Shown here piece after piece: positions 24,089-33,102 of a stretch of 33,263 nt of DNA (position 1 is its first letter; each line of letters begins with the position of its first letter). A program made the position numbers and the translations under genes. This DNA comes from Psychromonas sp. Urea-02u-13 (GTDB taxonomy: Bacteria; Pseudomonadota; Gammaproteobacteria; Enterobacterales; Psychromonadaceae). The stretch spans positions 1 to 33,263 of the forward strand of contig NZ_PJBZ01000081.1 of assembly GCF_002835995.1 (NCBI RefSeq). The letters run 5' to 3'. Under the pieces are notes generated by a model, which searched no databases, was not told the DNA's origin, and saw only the letters and a list, made by a program, of their open reading frames with translations.

Positions 24089-24724
24089 TCATCTACTTTC
24101 ATCCAATAACTTCTCACGTTTTTCGTGTGCTAATCTTGCTCGTTTATAAATAGGAATTAATTCGTCACGTGGTACGACGTAATAATAAATAGTATATGTA
24201 TCTTCATGTTTATGTGAACGCCAATTGTTAATAGTAAACGATACTCGAGTCATTCCATCATTTTCAGTGGAGTAAATACTAATGGGGTATTCGCTACCAC
24301 CAAGAGTTACAACTGCTTTTGAGAGAAAATTATACTGTCTACGTATCTTATCTGACTTATACTGATCTGATGCTTTCCCTATTTGGTATTTACTTAATTC
24401 TCGAGGAATACGATTACTGAGGTAAATACCAATATCACTAATAGTGCAAGCATTGTGCATCGGGTGTACAACAGATGCACGTTTACGTATGTATTCAGGA
24501 TTATCTGTTGGAGATTTAGCAAAGACACAAACATTCATCCATGAATGAACATGAGAATCAAATATCGTATCATTCCACATCTGATCTCTTATCTCAGCAT
24601 CATGTTCTTCTCGTTTCTCTTGAGACCACTGCAACCACTCTTCTTGAGATGGAATTGGAGTATCAAAAAAGATGTTTGTTAGCTCTTTTATTGGCTTATA
24701 TAAATGATCAATCGAAGAGGTCAT
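24089..24724 (-). CDS. Hypothetical protein, possible cassette gene
   Basis: A 211-aa soluble protein I do not recognise. Residues 20-50 are Trp/Glu/Gln rich (EEWLQWSQEKREEHDAEIRD, helical); the centre has HSWMNVCVFAK and RASVVHPMHNAC; the C-terminal half looks beta-rich (TRVSFTINNWRSHKHEDTYTIYYYVV) and ends in a basic/acidic helix. No signal peptide or membrane segment. It lies 281 bp upstream of the phosphorelay operon on the same strand, separated by the 21-bp palindrome, so it is probably transcribed independently. The upstream ribosome site is weak. The single-gene layout with a TAACAA-bearing downstream spacer fits an integron-cassette origin. Confidence 0.65.
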   Translation of the reverse strand: MTSSIDHLYKPIKELTNIFFDTPIPSQEEWLQWSQEKREEHDAEIRDQMWNDTIFDSHVHSWMNVCVFAKSPTDNPEYIRKRASVVHPMHNACTISDIGIYLSNRIPRELSKYQIGKASDQYKSDKIRRQYNFLSKAVVTLGGSEYPISIYSTENDGMTRVSFTINNWRSHKHEDTYTIYYYVVPRDELIPIYKRARLAHEKREKLLDESR

Positions 24725-25021
24725 ATTCTCACTAGTTCTTTTATTGGATATTAAACTTCAAGTGTAATTATCTACACCACTAAATTGGCTTGTTGTTAAT
24801 CTTGTTACGGCATATGTTTGATATTATAAACTACACTGAACTTTATTGGGAGTGCGTCACGCTAACTATTTAAAACGGAAAGCATTAAAAATAAGTTGTT
24901 TTGAGTATTGGTTGTAGTGACATGTTTAGGGAAGAGCATTAAAATACTCTAAGACACAATGTGCCCCGCAGAGAGCTATAAAACCAACACCTAATTTTTT
25001 GATTAGCGGTAGGCCAATTGA

Positions 25022-25545
25022 GGACCCCCATAACTTCAATCATATAAAATCAATAGGTTAAGGTATTCTAGTTACGGCTGTCCCCGATTGTTTCTGGCAT
25101 CACATGACAATAGTTCGCTATAAATAACGGCCATTATCACGCTTTGAAAACCGAGTAGATTCGGCAGTATTACCCCGTTAAATCTTCTAAAAACGATTTA
25201 TATAATTGCGCTTCACGCAACGTAAGAGCAATCCGGGACACCCATAACTTCAATCATATAAAATCAATAGGTTAAGGTATTCTAGTTTACGGCTGTCCCA
25301 AATTTTTTTCCCCTATTGTTTCTGGCGTCACATGACAATAGCTCGCTATAAATAACGGCTATTAGCACGCTTTGAAAACCGAGTAGATTCGGCCGTATTA
25401 ACCCGTTAAATCTTCTAAAAACGATTTATATAATTGCGCTTCACGCAATGGCTAATTGGCTAATCGAGGACACCCATAACTTCAATCATATAAAATCAAT
25501 AGGTTAAGGAGTTGTAGTTTACGGCTGTCCCCGATTGTTTCGTTA
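25022..25545 (+). repeat. Tandem array of REP-bearing units
   Basis: Two complete units (25022-25234 and 25235-25467) and the start of a third (25468-25545). Each begins with a ~65-bp REP element (25022-25085, 25235-25299, 25468-25532), followed by a shared block containing cacatgacaatag, cgctataaataacgg, cgctttgaaaaccgag, agattcggc, cccgttaaatcttct and ttgcgcttcacgcaa. Units differ by a few substitutions and a small insertion. The array marks the right edge of the accessory region. It is not CRISPR: period is over 200 bp and both parts are conserved. Confidence 0.85.
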
Positions 25546-25913
25546 ATATCTCGAGAGGTCATCATGTTGCGCCTTGCCTAGGTGTCCGAGCTAGTGACTG
25601 AACAAAGCATTTCGATTGGTAACGGGTATAGGTTAAAATTAGCAGAGTTGCTTGTTAATTCCATCATCTCGCGAATGGTTCATCGCCCAATATTTAGCGT
25701 CTTTTTTATTTTAAAAAATGGAGTATTTTCTTTCATTAGCCATTCACCTTCAACGTGCTACGTCCCCCCCTTTGTTATCTAAGCACTGCTATAGTTATAC
25801 TAACTCCGATAGTTCACTGCTCAATCTTACTGGTTAAAATAAGATATTTCTGCGTAATCTTTGATCATTAAATTAACGGAATGGGTATTAAAGACTCACC
25901 ACGAGGAGGGCTT
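25546..25913. other. Gap between repeat array and ribonuclease gene
   Basis: About 370 bp without a gene I can support. A 66-codon open frame (25582-25782) lacks a ribosome site and family features. The strong GAGGAGG site at 25903-25909 belongs to the following gene. Confidence 0.4.
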
Positions 25914-27311
25914 ATGAGTTTCATTCAATCATTTGGCGCAGCTGAAACGGTCACTGGTTCTTGCCATTTTTTACAACTTAAAAATGGGCCTAACATTCTT
26001 ATCGATTGTGGTTATTTTCAAGGAGATAATGAACAAAAAACTTCTCTGGCGTTTGATTTCAACCCTAAAGATGTCGATATTATTTTACTGACTCACGCTC
26101 ACTTAGACCATGTCGGACGCGTTCCTAAACTGGTTAAAGAAGGCTTTGATGGTAAACTTGTTGCGTTGCGCGCTACCATGGATTTGGCTGAGGTCATTTT
26201 AATGGATAGCGCCAAAATTGCAGAAGAGGACTACAAAACGGCACTGAAAAAAGCACGAAGAACAGGCAATGAAAAACGGGTTCCTCTGCCTATTTATAGC
26301 AGTGACGATGCCCTGTCGGTATTTGATTTAATCATTCAATATGCTGACTACGATAAAGCGATTCAGCTTACACCCAGTGTTCAGGTTACCTTTAGAAACG
26401 CAGGACATATTCTTGGATCGGCAACCATTCAAATCGAAATAAGCGAAGAGGGAGAAACAAAGTCTCTGGTATTCACAGGCGACCTCGGACCTCGTCAAGA
26501 TATTATAATGACGCCACCCTCTTTTGTGAAAAAAGCGCATGCTCTGTACATTGAGTCGACCTATGGTGATCGTGATCACCGTCCTCTACAAGAATCGATT
26601 GAAGCGTTTAAAGAGATCATTATCAATACATTAGAAAACCAAGGCAATGTATTGATTCCATCCTTTGCCATTGAGCGCACGCAGGAAGTTTTACTGCTAC
26701 TTAAGCAGATGTATTACGATAAAAGCTTGCCCGCCTGTAAAGTGTTCTTAGACTCTCCGATGGCAATCAGTGCGACACAAATATATAATAATTACCATCG
26801 TAATTTAAACGCTTGTGCTAACAAAATGTTAGCCCGTGACGGTAGCGTTTTTGAATTTCCTTATCTGCAATATTCACTTAAAAAACCAGAATCGAAACGT
26901 ATTAATAAGGAGGAAAGTGGTTGTATTATTATTGCCGGTAGTGGCATGTGCACGGGAGGGCGAATTTTACATCATTTTAAACACCGCCTCTGGGATGAGC
27001 GTAACAGTGTTATCTTTGTTGGCTATCAGGTTCAAGGTACGTTGGGCCGGCATCTGATAGACGGAGCTGATTCTATACAACTACATCATGAAACCATTAA
27101 CGTAAATGCAAAAATACACATGCTTAGCGGGTTTTCAGCACATGCAGACCAAAGCGATCTATTATCTTGGATGAGTGAATTTGAACAACTCGATAATATT
27201 TATTTAATACATGGCAAGGCGAGCACACAAGCAACGTTTAAAGAGGTAATTAAAGGCCAGCTCCATAAACACGCTCATATTGTTAAATATGGAGAAAAGA
27301 TTCATATTTAG
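25914..27311 (+). CDS. MBL-fold beta-CASP ribonuclease (Ysh1/CPSF-73-like)
   Basis: A 465-aa metallo-beta-lactamase of the beta-CASP nucleic-acid group. The start at 25914 follows GAGGAGG and gives the family-typical SFGAAETVTGSCHFL; the upstream in-frame ATG (25881) lacks a ribosome site. Motifs are THAHLDHVGR (60-69, zinc ligands), GHILGSA (about 164-170), FTGDLGP with Asp, ESTYGDR, the beta-CASP block SFAIERTQEVLLLL, GSGMCTGGRI, and SGFSAHADQSDLL and IHGKA near the C-terminus, with metal-binding His. It would cleave RNA (endo- or 5'-exonuclease) in the cytoplasm. It stands alone on the plus strand between the island and the efflux operon. Confident family, unknown target. Confidence 0.88.
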   Translation: MSFIQSFGAAETVTGSCHFLQLKNGPNILIDCGYFQGDNEQKTSLAFDFNPKDVDIILLTHAHLDHVGRVPKLVKEGFDGKLVALRATMDLAEVILMDSAKIAEEDYKTALKKARRTGNEKRVPLPIYSSDDALSVFDLIIQYADYDKAIQLTPSVQVTFRNAGHILGSATIQIEISEEGETKSLVFTGDLGPRQDIIMTPPSFVKKAHALYIESTYGDRDHRPLQESIEAFKEIIINTLENQGNVLIPSFAIERTQEVLLLLKQMYYDKSLPACKVFLDSPMAISATQIYNNYHRNLNACANKMLARDGSVFEFPYLQYSLKKPESKRINKEESGCIIIAGSGMCTGGRILHHFKHRLWDERNSVIFVGYQVQGTLGRHLIDGADSIQLHHETINVNAKIHMLSGFSAHADQSDLLSWMSEFEQLDNIYLIHGKASTQATFKEVIKGQLHKHAHIVKYGEKIHI

Positions 27312-27666
27312 ACACGTTTTTGTTGGAGGAAATGAAAATAGTGTAAGGCGGTTACTTAGAAAGCCAACTCGAAATTGCTTGATAACGGATGCTAATAATT
27401 GATAAGGAAAAGGTGTCAATCTTAGATTGGATTATCAAAAGTACTCTCCAGCGCCAGCAGCAGAGAGCTAATAATAAAAATAATGTGCAACGATAGAATT
27501 CATCTCTCTGATAAAAGCCAGAATTAAGGCCCCATCAAAGCGAAGAAAGGATGGTCTTTTTGCATTGACCATCCTTATAAAGTTGCACCGTAATACTTTC
27601 TTTAACGACTACCGCCCTAACAAAACAAACTATTAATAATTTATATCAGTGTGTTACGAAACACTC
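27312..27666. other. Gap between ribonuclease gene and efflux operon
   Basis: The two flanking genes converge here. Apart from the hairpin at 27547-27576 I see no gene, no REP copy and no clear second terminator. Confidence 0.4.
27547..27576 (-). terminator. Candidate terminator of the efflux operon
   Basis: AAGGATGGTC and GACCATCCTT form a perfect 10-bp stem with a 10-nt loop. It lies about 90 nt after the RND stop codon on the minus strand and is followed there by TCTTCGCTTT, moderately T-rich. It may act in both directions because the genes converge. Confidence 0.55.
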
Positions 27667-30600
27667 TTATGCAACGTCCATACTTTCATCAACGACTTTA
27701 TCCGACACCTTGTTACGTTTTTCGGCCAATAACAAATAGAAGCTCGGCAAGATAAACAGTGTGAATACGGTACCAATAAACATCCCCGCCACTAAAATAA
27801 TACCAATACTATTTCGGGCTTCAGCCCCTGCACCTGATACCAAGACTAAAGGAAAATGCCCTAATATAGTGGCTAAAGTAGTCATTAGAATAGGTCGTAA
27901 ACGTGTGGTTGCTGCTTCCGTTACCGCTTCTAGTTTAGACGCGCCAATCATTTGTGCATGGTTAGCAAACTCCACAATTAAAATCCCATTTTTAGCAATC
28001 AAACCGATTAAGGTAATCAAGCCTATCTGAGAGTAAATATTGATGGTGGTGAGTTCTAAATAAGGAATAAGTAATGCGCCCGATAAAGCTAACGGTACAC
28101 AACCAAGCAATACAACTAACGGATCTCTAAAGCTGTTAAATTGTATCGCTAACACTAAAAATACGATTAATAACGAAATAGCTAATACCATCACGAGCGT
28201 ATTACCTTCTTGACGTAATTGTCTCGACTCGCCTGCGTAATCGATAGAATAACCAGCAGGTAGTATGTCTTTAGCGACTTGTTCAATGGCAGCTAACGCC
28301 TCTTCTTTGCTTGAACCGGGTGCAACGCCACCATAGATTCTAAAAGAAGATTGTTGAGCAAAGGTACCCAGTTGTCTTGGCACGGTTTTCCACTTTAAAT
28401 CAGCCACGGCTGAAATAGGGATTAACTCACCCGTCGGTAATTTAATATTTAACGATAATAGTGCTTCACTTTTGCTGCGTATATTTTCATCAACCATAGG
28501 AATAACGCGGTATGCTTTACCATTAGCATCAAAGCGATTAACAAAATTACTGGATAATAAGATCCCCATTTGCTCACTTATTTGGCCAATGTTCATGCCT
28601 AAATCGGCAATTTTATCGCGATTTAATCGCGACTCTACTTGTGGTAAATCTATTTTTAAATCGGTATCTGCAAACAGGAACTTACCACTGCCAAAAGCAG
28701 CCCCCACCAGTTGGTCTGCATATTGTTTCATTTCACTATAAGGCGCTGAAGATTTAACAATCATTTCTATTTCAAATTGCCCTGAACTCGGTAATGAGGA
28801 AGGCAAAATAGGAAACATGTTCAACCCGGGTATTTGTGCTAATTCACCGTACATACGTGGCACTAATGATTGCGCAGTGTAGTCGCGATCATTAGCTTTA
28901 ACGAGCTCTAAACCACCAAAACCACCGCCTCCAAAAATAATTTGCCAAACATTTTTCCCACCCTCAATGGTTTGCAATCTTTCAACAACCGGGTTCATTT
29001 GCGCCACGTTATAGTCTAATGACGCATCGGCCGGTGATTGAATAACAAACATCACCATCGATTGATCTTCTATCGGGGCGAGCTCTTTTTTAGAAAACAG
29101 GTAAAAAGGCACGGCAAGCAGTGAAACAACTAAAGCGATTAAAAACACTTGCCCCTGCCATTTAAATATTTGCTGCAATAGCTTGCCATAGCTTTGTTGT
29201 ATTTTTTCAAAAATGGCGTTTACTTTCGCGGTTAACCAACCTTCTTGGCCACCTTTCGGTGAAACATAAGCACTCATGATAGGTGATAGCGTGATAGCCA
29301 CTAGCCCTGAAATAATGACTGCTATCGCAAGCGTAAAGGCAAACTCTTTGAACAACACGCCTGTCAAACCAGATAAAAATCCGATAGGCGCATAAACCGC
29401 AGCCAGTGTTAATGTCATTGAAATAATAGGTACAAGTAACTGACGAGAGCTCACCAATGCAGCATCCAACTTTGACATGCCTTGGCGCATTAATCGTGCA
29501 ACATTTTCGACTACCACAATGGCATCATCGACCACTAACCCCACCGATAATACGATGGCTAATACCGTTAGTAGATTTAACGAAAACCCCATCAGTGACA
29601 TAGCAGCAATCGCCCCTAATATAGAAATAGGGATAGTAATTAACGGTACAATGGCACTTCTAAATGAGCCCATTAATAAAACCACCACCAAACCAACTAA
29701 CACAACGGTTTCAGCCAAGGTGGTGAAAATCTCTTTTAATGCATCACGCATGTATAACGTGCCATCAAATGCATAACCAATCGATATCCCGTTAGGCAAT
29801 GTTTTATTCAGCTCTGCGACGGTTTCATATAACTGGTCGCCAATCTCCATTTCATTCGCGCCAGGTAACGGCCAAATAGAAATATAAACTGCATCTTGAT
29901 CGTTTAATCTTGCTGTGACACTACTATCTTCAGCGGCTAATTCGATTCTCGCGACATCTTTTAAATAAATGTTAGCTTCATCTATTTCGGTGATCACCAG
30001 TTGTTCAAATTCTGCCACTGTACTTAGTTGTGTATTAGCAACAATATCTATTTTTTGATGATCGTTTTCGATATATCCCATGGTCGCAATGGTATTATTG
30101 GCAGCTAACGCTTGGTAAACATCACGCGCGCTGAGGTTAAATACTTGCAGTGCATCGGCATTTAACCACACACGCATAGCAGGCGTTCTTGCCCCTTCAA
30201 TACCAACACGTTGCACGCCTTCGATTGCATTTAAAACCGGATTAACTTGGCGTGTTAAATAATCTGTTATACGTGATAAATCATTACCATTAGCTTGTAC
30301 ATTTAAATAAAAGACAGCAAAGGGTCTATCTGCACGACTCACAGAGACAACCGGGTCTTGCGCACCTTGCGGTAATTCAAAACGAATTTGCCCTAATCGT
30401 GTATTTAACTCCGCTAATGCCAGTGTTGAATTTTCATTTAATTTAAGCCAAACAGTGACTTTAGAGCTACCAGAAGTGCTCACTGAATCAACGTATTCAA
30501 CACCGGGTACAGTGGAGGCAACACGCTCAATCGGTTCGGTGACAAAACCTTGCACGACATCGGCTGAAGCGCCAATATAATAGGTATCAATGACTAATGA

Positions 30601-30762
30601 AGCACTTTCAATTTTGGGAAACTGCAGTACCGGAATCTTGCTTGCTGACCATAAACCGGCAATACAAATAATGATTGAGAATACAATCGCAACGACGGGT
30701 CGCTTGACGAAGATATCCATGATGGATGACTTCTTTTCTTTTGATGACAGGTTTAGTTTCAT
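27667..30762 (-). CDS. RND-family multidrug efflux permease
   Basis: A 1031-aa inner-membrane proton antiporter of the AcrB/MexF superfamily, full length, with 12 expected transmembrane helices: TM1 at about 23-40 (VVAIVFSIIICIAGLW), then a periplasmic porter loop, TM2-6, a second loop, and TM7-12. The TM4 proton-relay motif VGLVVDDAIVVVEN carries Asp412-Asp413. A second signature is GLIAKNGILIVEFAN near residue 930. It would drive export of drugs or other small molecules. AAGGG precedes the ATG; it begins 9 nt after the adaptor stop. No outer-membrane factor gene is adjacent, so a TolC-type channel encoded elsewhere must be used. Substrate unknown. Confidence 0.93.
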   Translation of the reverse strand: MKLNLSSKEKKSSIMDIFVKRPVVAIVFSIIICIAGLWSASKIPVLQFPKIESASLVIDTYYIGASADVVQGFVTEPIERVASTVPGVEYVDSVSTSGSSKVTVWLKLNENSTLALAELNTRLGQIRFELPQGAQDPVVSVSRADRPFAVFYLNVQANGNDLSRITDYLTRQVNPVLNAIEGVQRVGIEGARTPAMRVWLNADALQVFNLSARDVYQALAANNTIATMGYIENDHQKIDIVANTQLSTVAEFEQLVITEIDEANIYLKDVARIELAAEDSSVTARLNDQDAVYISIWPLPGANEMEIGDQLYETVAELNKTLPNGISIGYAFDGTLYMRDALKEIFTTLAETVVLVGLVVVLLMGSFRSAIVPLITIPISILGAIAAMSLMGFSLNLLTVLAIVLSVGLVVDDAIVVVENVARLMRQGMSKLDAALVSSRQLLVPIISMTLTLAAVYAPIGFLSGLTGVLFKEFAFTLAIAVIISGLVAITLSPIMSAYVSPKGGQEGWLTAKVNAIFEKIQQSYGKLLQQIFKWQGQVFLIALVVSLLAVPFYLFSKKELAPIEDQSMVMFVIQSPADASLDYNVAQMNPVVERLQTIEGGKNVWQIIFGGGGFGGLELVKANDRDYTAQSLVPRMYGELAQIPGLNMFPILPSSLPSSGQFEIEMIVKSSAPYSEMKQYADQLVGAAFGSGKFLFADTDLKIDLPQVESRLNRDKIADLGMNIGQISEQMGILLSSNFVNRFDANGKAYRVIPMVDENIRSKSEALLSLNIKLPTGELIPISAVADLKWKTVPRQLGTFAQQSSFRIYGGVAPGSSKEEALAAIEQVAKDILPAGYSIDYAGESRQLRQEGNTLVMVLAISLLIVFLVLAIQFNSFRDPLVVLLGCVPLALSGALLIPYLELTTINIYSQIGLITLIGLIAKNGILIVEFANHAQMIGASKLEAVTEAATTRLRPILMTTLATILGHFPLVLVSGAGAEARNSIGIILVAGMFIGTVFTLFILPSFYLLLAEKRNKVSDKVVDESMDVA

Positions 30763-30771
30763 GATAATCCC

Positions 30772-31899
30772 TTATTCTTTTGTACTAGCTTCAGAAACGG
30801 CAACTTGATCTGTTGCTTTAGCAGTGGCTTCTTCAGTCAGGTAGACTTTCATTCCTGGGTATAACTTGAACGAACCTTTATTAGCAATCAGTTGACCCGT
30901 TTCTACTCCAGACAGGATCATAACTGCATCACCTTGTCTGTCTCCTAACTCAACGGGTACTGGTTTAGCGCGATAGCTGCCCTCTTCGGCGGCTTCTAAA
31001 ACAAACACATAACTACCTAATGCATCGCGTTTTATCGCTAAATCAGGCACTGAAGCAAGCGTTGTTTGCTCTGCAATCGGGGCGATAACAGACACTAATG
31101 TATTGAGTTTTAATGCTAACACTGAAGAAGAGATTTGTGCTCGGTATTTTAAATGGCGTGATGCGCGTGATACTTTTGGATCAACAGCAATGATTTTAGC
31201 TTCATACGTCTCGCTTTGGTTGATCGGACGAATGCTTACTACCGAGCCAACGCTTAATTCCTGATAAAGTTGTGGCAGGTTAAAGTCGATCCAAGTGAAT
31301 TTATTGATGCCAACCAACTCAAGTACTTCGCTGTTTTCACCTAAATATTGACCTTTTTCAAGCGTATGAATACCTACTGTAGCCGTAAAGGGAGCAACTA
31401 ATATTTTCTTATCTATCGCGGTTTTAATGATAGTGATATCCGCTTTAGCTATTTCTAATGCTGCGTGCGCTGCATCGACCTTATCTTTACTAATACCACG
31501 ATGTTTTAACAGTTTAAGATTACGATCTATCGTTTGCTGACTTAACATTAATTTAGCTTTAGCTGATTTTAACTGCGCATCTTCATTACGATGATCGAGC
31601 TCAACCAGTACTTGGCCTTTTTTAACCACTTGCCCAGAAGCGGCATTTAAACGCGTAATTTCACCAGCCAGTTCATTTTGTAAAATTAAAAATTTATAGG
31701 CTTTTACTTCGCCACTTACTTTAATGGTTTTTTGATAAGTCAGGCTCGCCACCTCTATTGCGGTAACAACAGCAGCGGGCTCAGGCATGCTAGCGGCTTG
31801 TGCAGCCGCCGTTTCTTGAAGCGATGTTTTGTAGCGATATAATCCAAAGATGGTACCGGCCAGTATAATAATCACTAAAAGCCATTTAGTTATGTTCAT
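30772..31899 (-). CDS. RND efflux periplasmic adaptor (membrane fusion protein)
   Basis: A 375-aa adaptor anchored by an N-terminal hydrophobic segment (about residues 5-22). The biotinyl-lipoyl halves and helical hairpin follow: LAGEITRLNAASGQVVKKGQVLVELD (about 79-104) and VAPFTATVGIHTLEKGQYL (about 170-188), with the coiled-coil hairpin between. The C-terminal beta-barrel and membrane-proximal parts complete the fold. It bridges the RND pump and an outer-membrane channel. It is the first gene of a two-gene operon with the pump, has AAGGGA before the ATG, and its upstream region carries tandem candidate operators for the neighbouring TetR protein. Confidence 0.91.
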   Translation of the reverse strand: MNITKWLLVIIILAGTIFGLYRYKTSLQETAAAQAASMPEPAAVVTAIEVASLTYQKTIKVSGEVKAYKFLILQNELAGEITRLNAASGQVVKKGQVLVELDHRNEDAQLKSAKAKLMLSQQTIDRNLKLLKHRGISKDKVDAAHAALEIAKADITIIKTAIDKKILVAPFTATVGIHTLEKGQYLGENSEVLELVGINKFTWIDFNLPQLYQELSVGSVVSIRPINQSETYEAKIIAVDPKVSRASRHLKYRAQISSSVLALKLNTLVSVIAPIAEQTTLASVPDLAIKRDALGSYVFVLEAAEEGSYRAKPVPVELGDRQGDAVMILSGVETGQLIANKGSFKLYPGMKVYLTEEATAKATDQVAVSEASTKE

Positions 31900-31946
31900 G
31901 ATGGTTCCCTTATCATTTGTATTTCAATTTTTTACGTTAATTAAGT

Positions 31947-32155
31947 AATCGTTACAAAATAACTTGCGATAAATTGCTTCCAAAAAGCCTTAGGAATCGT
32001 TACAAACTAACTTGTTCTAAATTATTTTCAAAAAACCTTAAATAACAGTTTTTTTTGAAAATAAAAGCTCAAGTAACTTTGAAGCCGATCCTTAAATGAC
32101 TGGCTATTTTAAAAACAAAATCGCAAGTAATATTGAAGCCAATCCTAAGTGTTTT
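31947..32155. promoter_or_regulatory. Tandem repeats with candidate TetR operators
   Basis: Two ~48-bp direct repeats (from 31947 and 31995) share AATCGTTACAAA(A/C)TAACTTG, each holding the dyad GTTAcaaa(a/c)TAAC (31951-31963 and 31999-32011). Upstream, a second related pair shares CAAGTAA..TTGAAGCC.ATCCT (near 32072 and 32130). The sites lie 50-115 bp before the adaptor start, where a repressor would act. Regulation by the adjacent TetR protein is inferred. Confidence 0.55.
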
Positions 32156-32175
32156 AAATTCGTTTGCTAGCAGAG

Positions 32176-32916
32176 CTATCTCAGTGCGTTATCGGATAAT
32201 TGTAAACAAACCTTTTTTATATCGTTGTCTGAAATGTTCTGTTTCCAATCGTAGGAATTGATCAAACGTCTCATGTTGCAAACATGTGCATCGTTGGGTG
32301 CTAGTACAAAAGCATTTTCTGTTATTTGTGCGGCTATATTAGTATTGTCCTGCTCTTCATTATGTCGATCTAGATGTAAACGCACAGATTGAAAATAACC
32401 AACAGATAACGACCAAATTCCTATCTTTATCTCTTCAATATCTCGGTTTCCTGAGGTTAACTCTCCCGAGTCAGCTGCGTTTTGTAAAAATTGTTGAAAT
32501 AGGTTTTGGCATCGCTCTCCACAGTTAATCATTTGCGTTAACCAACGTGCAGAGCATCGCTTCATCAGCGCTTCGTTATTAACAATGCTTTCGAGTTGAT
32601 TACCAAACGTATACATGTCAACTTTTGAGCAATCTAACAAACTCATCGCAATAAGGCGCTCAGGGGTTGTTAAGGGTAATGAAAGTACTTTTTTAAATAC
32701 CAAATGTCGCTCTTGATACATACGAGTCGCTAAAGCAATCAGCACATCTTCTTTACATTGCACAAATTTATATACAGACCCCATCGACAGGCCCGCTAAT
32801 TTGGCAACCGCAGACATAGAAAAGTCTAATAAACTACTTTCTTCAATCGCCTTAATGGCTGCATTGATAATCAACGTTTCTTGTTCTTGTGCACTAAATC
32901 TTGGAGCTGGAGCCAT
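32176..32916 (-). CDS. TetR-family regulator of the efflux operon
   Basis: A 246-aa TetR-type protein starting at MAPAPRFSAQEQ (32916). The N-terminal helix-turn-helix is at about residues 14-60, with AVAKLAGLSMGSVYKFVQCKEDVL as the recognition region; the C-terminal ligand domain is unremarkable. A longer in-frame start at 32952 would add 12 residues encoded inside a REP element and is unlikely. It lies 276 bp upstream of the adaptor-pump operon on the same strand, so it is probably its repressor. The REP copy begins 13 nt before the start codon; no good Shine-Dalgarno is visible, so native upstream signals may have been displaced. Confidence 0.83.
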   Translation of the reverse strand: MAPAPRFSAQEQETLIINAAIKAIEESSLLDFSMSAVAKLAGLSMGSVYKFVQCKEDVLIALATRMYQERHLVFKKVLSLPLTTPERLIAMSLLDCSKVDMYTFGNQLESIVNNEALMKRCSARWLTQMINCGERCQNLFQQFLQNAADSGELTSGNRDIEEIKIGIWSLSVGYFQSVRLHLDRHNEEQDNTNIAAQITENAFVLAPNDAHVCNMRRLINSYDWKQNISDNDIKKVCLQLSDNALR

Positions 32917-32928
32917 GGAACACCAATC

Positions 32929-32994
32929 GGGGACACCCATAACTTCAACCATATAAAATCAATAGGTTAAGGTATTGTAGTTTACGGCTGTCCC
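32929..32994 (+). repeat. REP-like element abutting the tetR start
   Basis: A full ~65-bp copy of the REP element (GGGGACACCCATAACTTC ... TTTACGGCTGTCCC), one base from the common centre (caaccat for caatcat). It lies immediately upstream of the tetR start codon, in the region where its ribosome site and promoter should be. Confidence 0.85.
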
Positions 32995-33037
32995 TATTTT
33001 TTCCCTATTTTTTCTGGCGTCACATGATGTCAATTGA

Positions 33038-33102
33038 GGACACCTATAGCTTCAATCATATAAAATCAATATGTTAAGGTATTGCAGTTTACGGCTGACC
33101 CC
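33038..33102 (+). repeat. REP-like element, diverged copy
   Basis: A copy with several substitutions (cctatagc for cccataac, atatgtt for ataggtt, ggctgacc for ggctgtcc). Between it and the previous copy is ttttctggcgtcacatga, the start of the block that follows REP in the 25-kb array, so the two form a shortened array. Confidence 0.75.

Noticed and set aside
25022-25545. Regular repeats that might be a CRISPR array
   Set aside because: The period exceeds 200 bp, the sequence between REP copies is itself conserved, and no cas gene is near. These are tandem units, not repeats with unique spacers.
25881-25913. Upstream ATG for the beta-CASP ribonuclease
   Set aside because: No ribosome site precedes it, while GAGGAGG directly precedes ATG 25914, which matches the usual family N-terminus.
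32917-32952. Longer start for the TetR protein
   Set aside because: The extra 12 residues are encoded by the REP element and are not part of the TetR fold.
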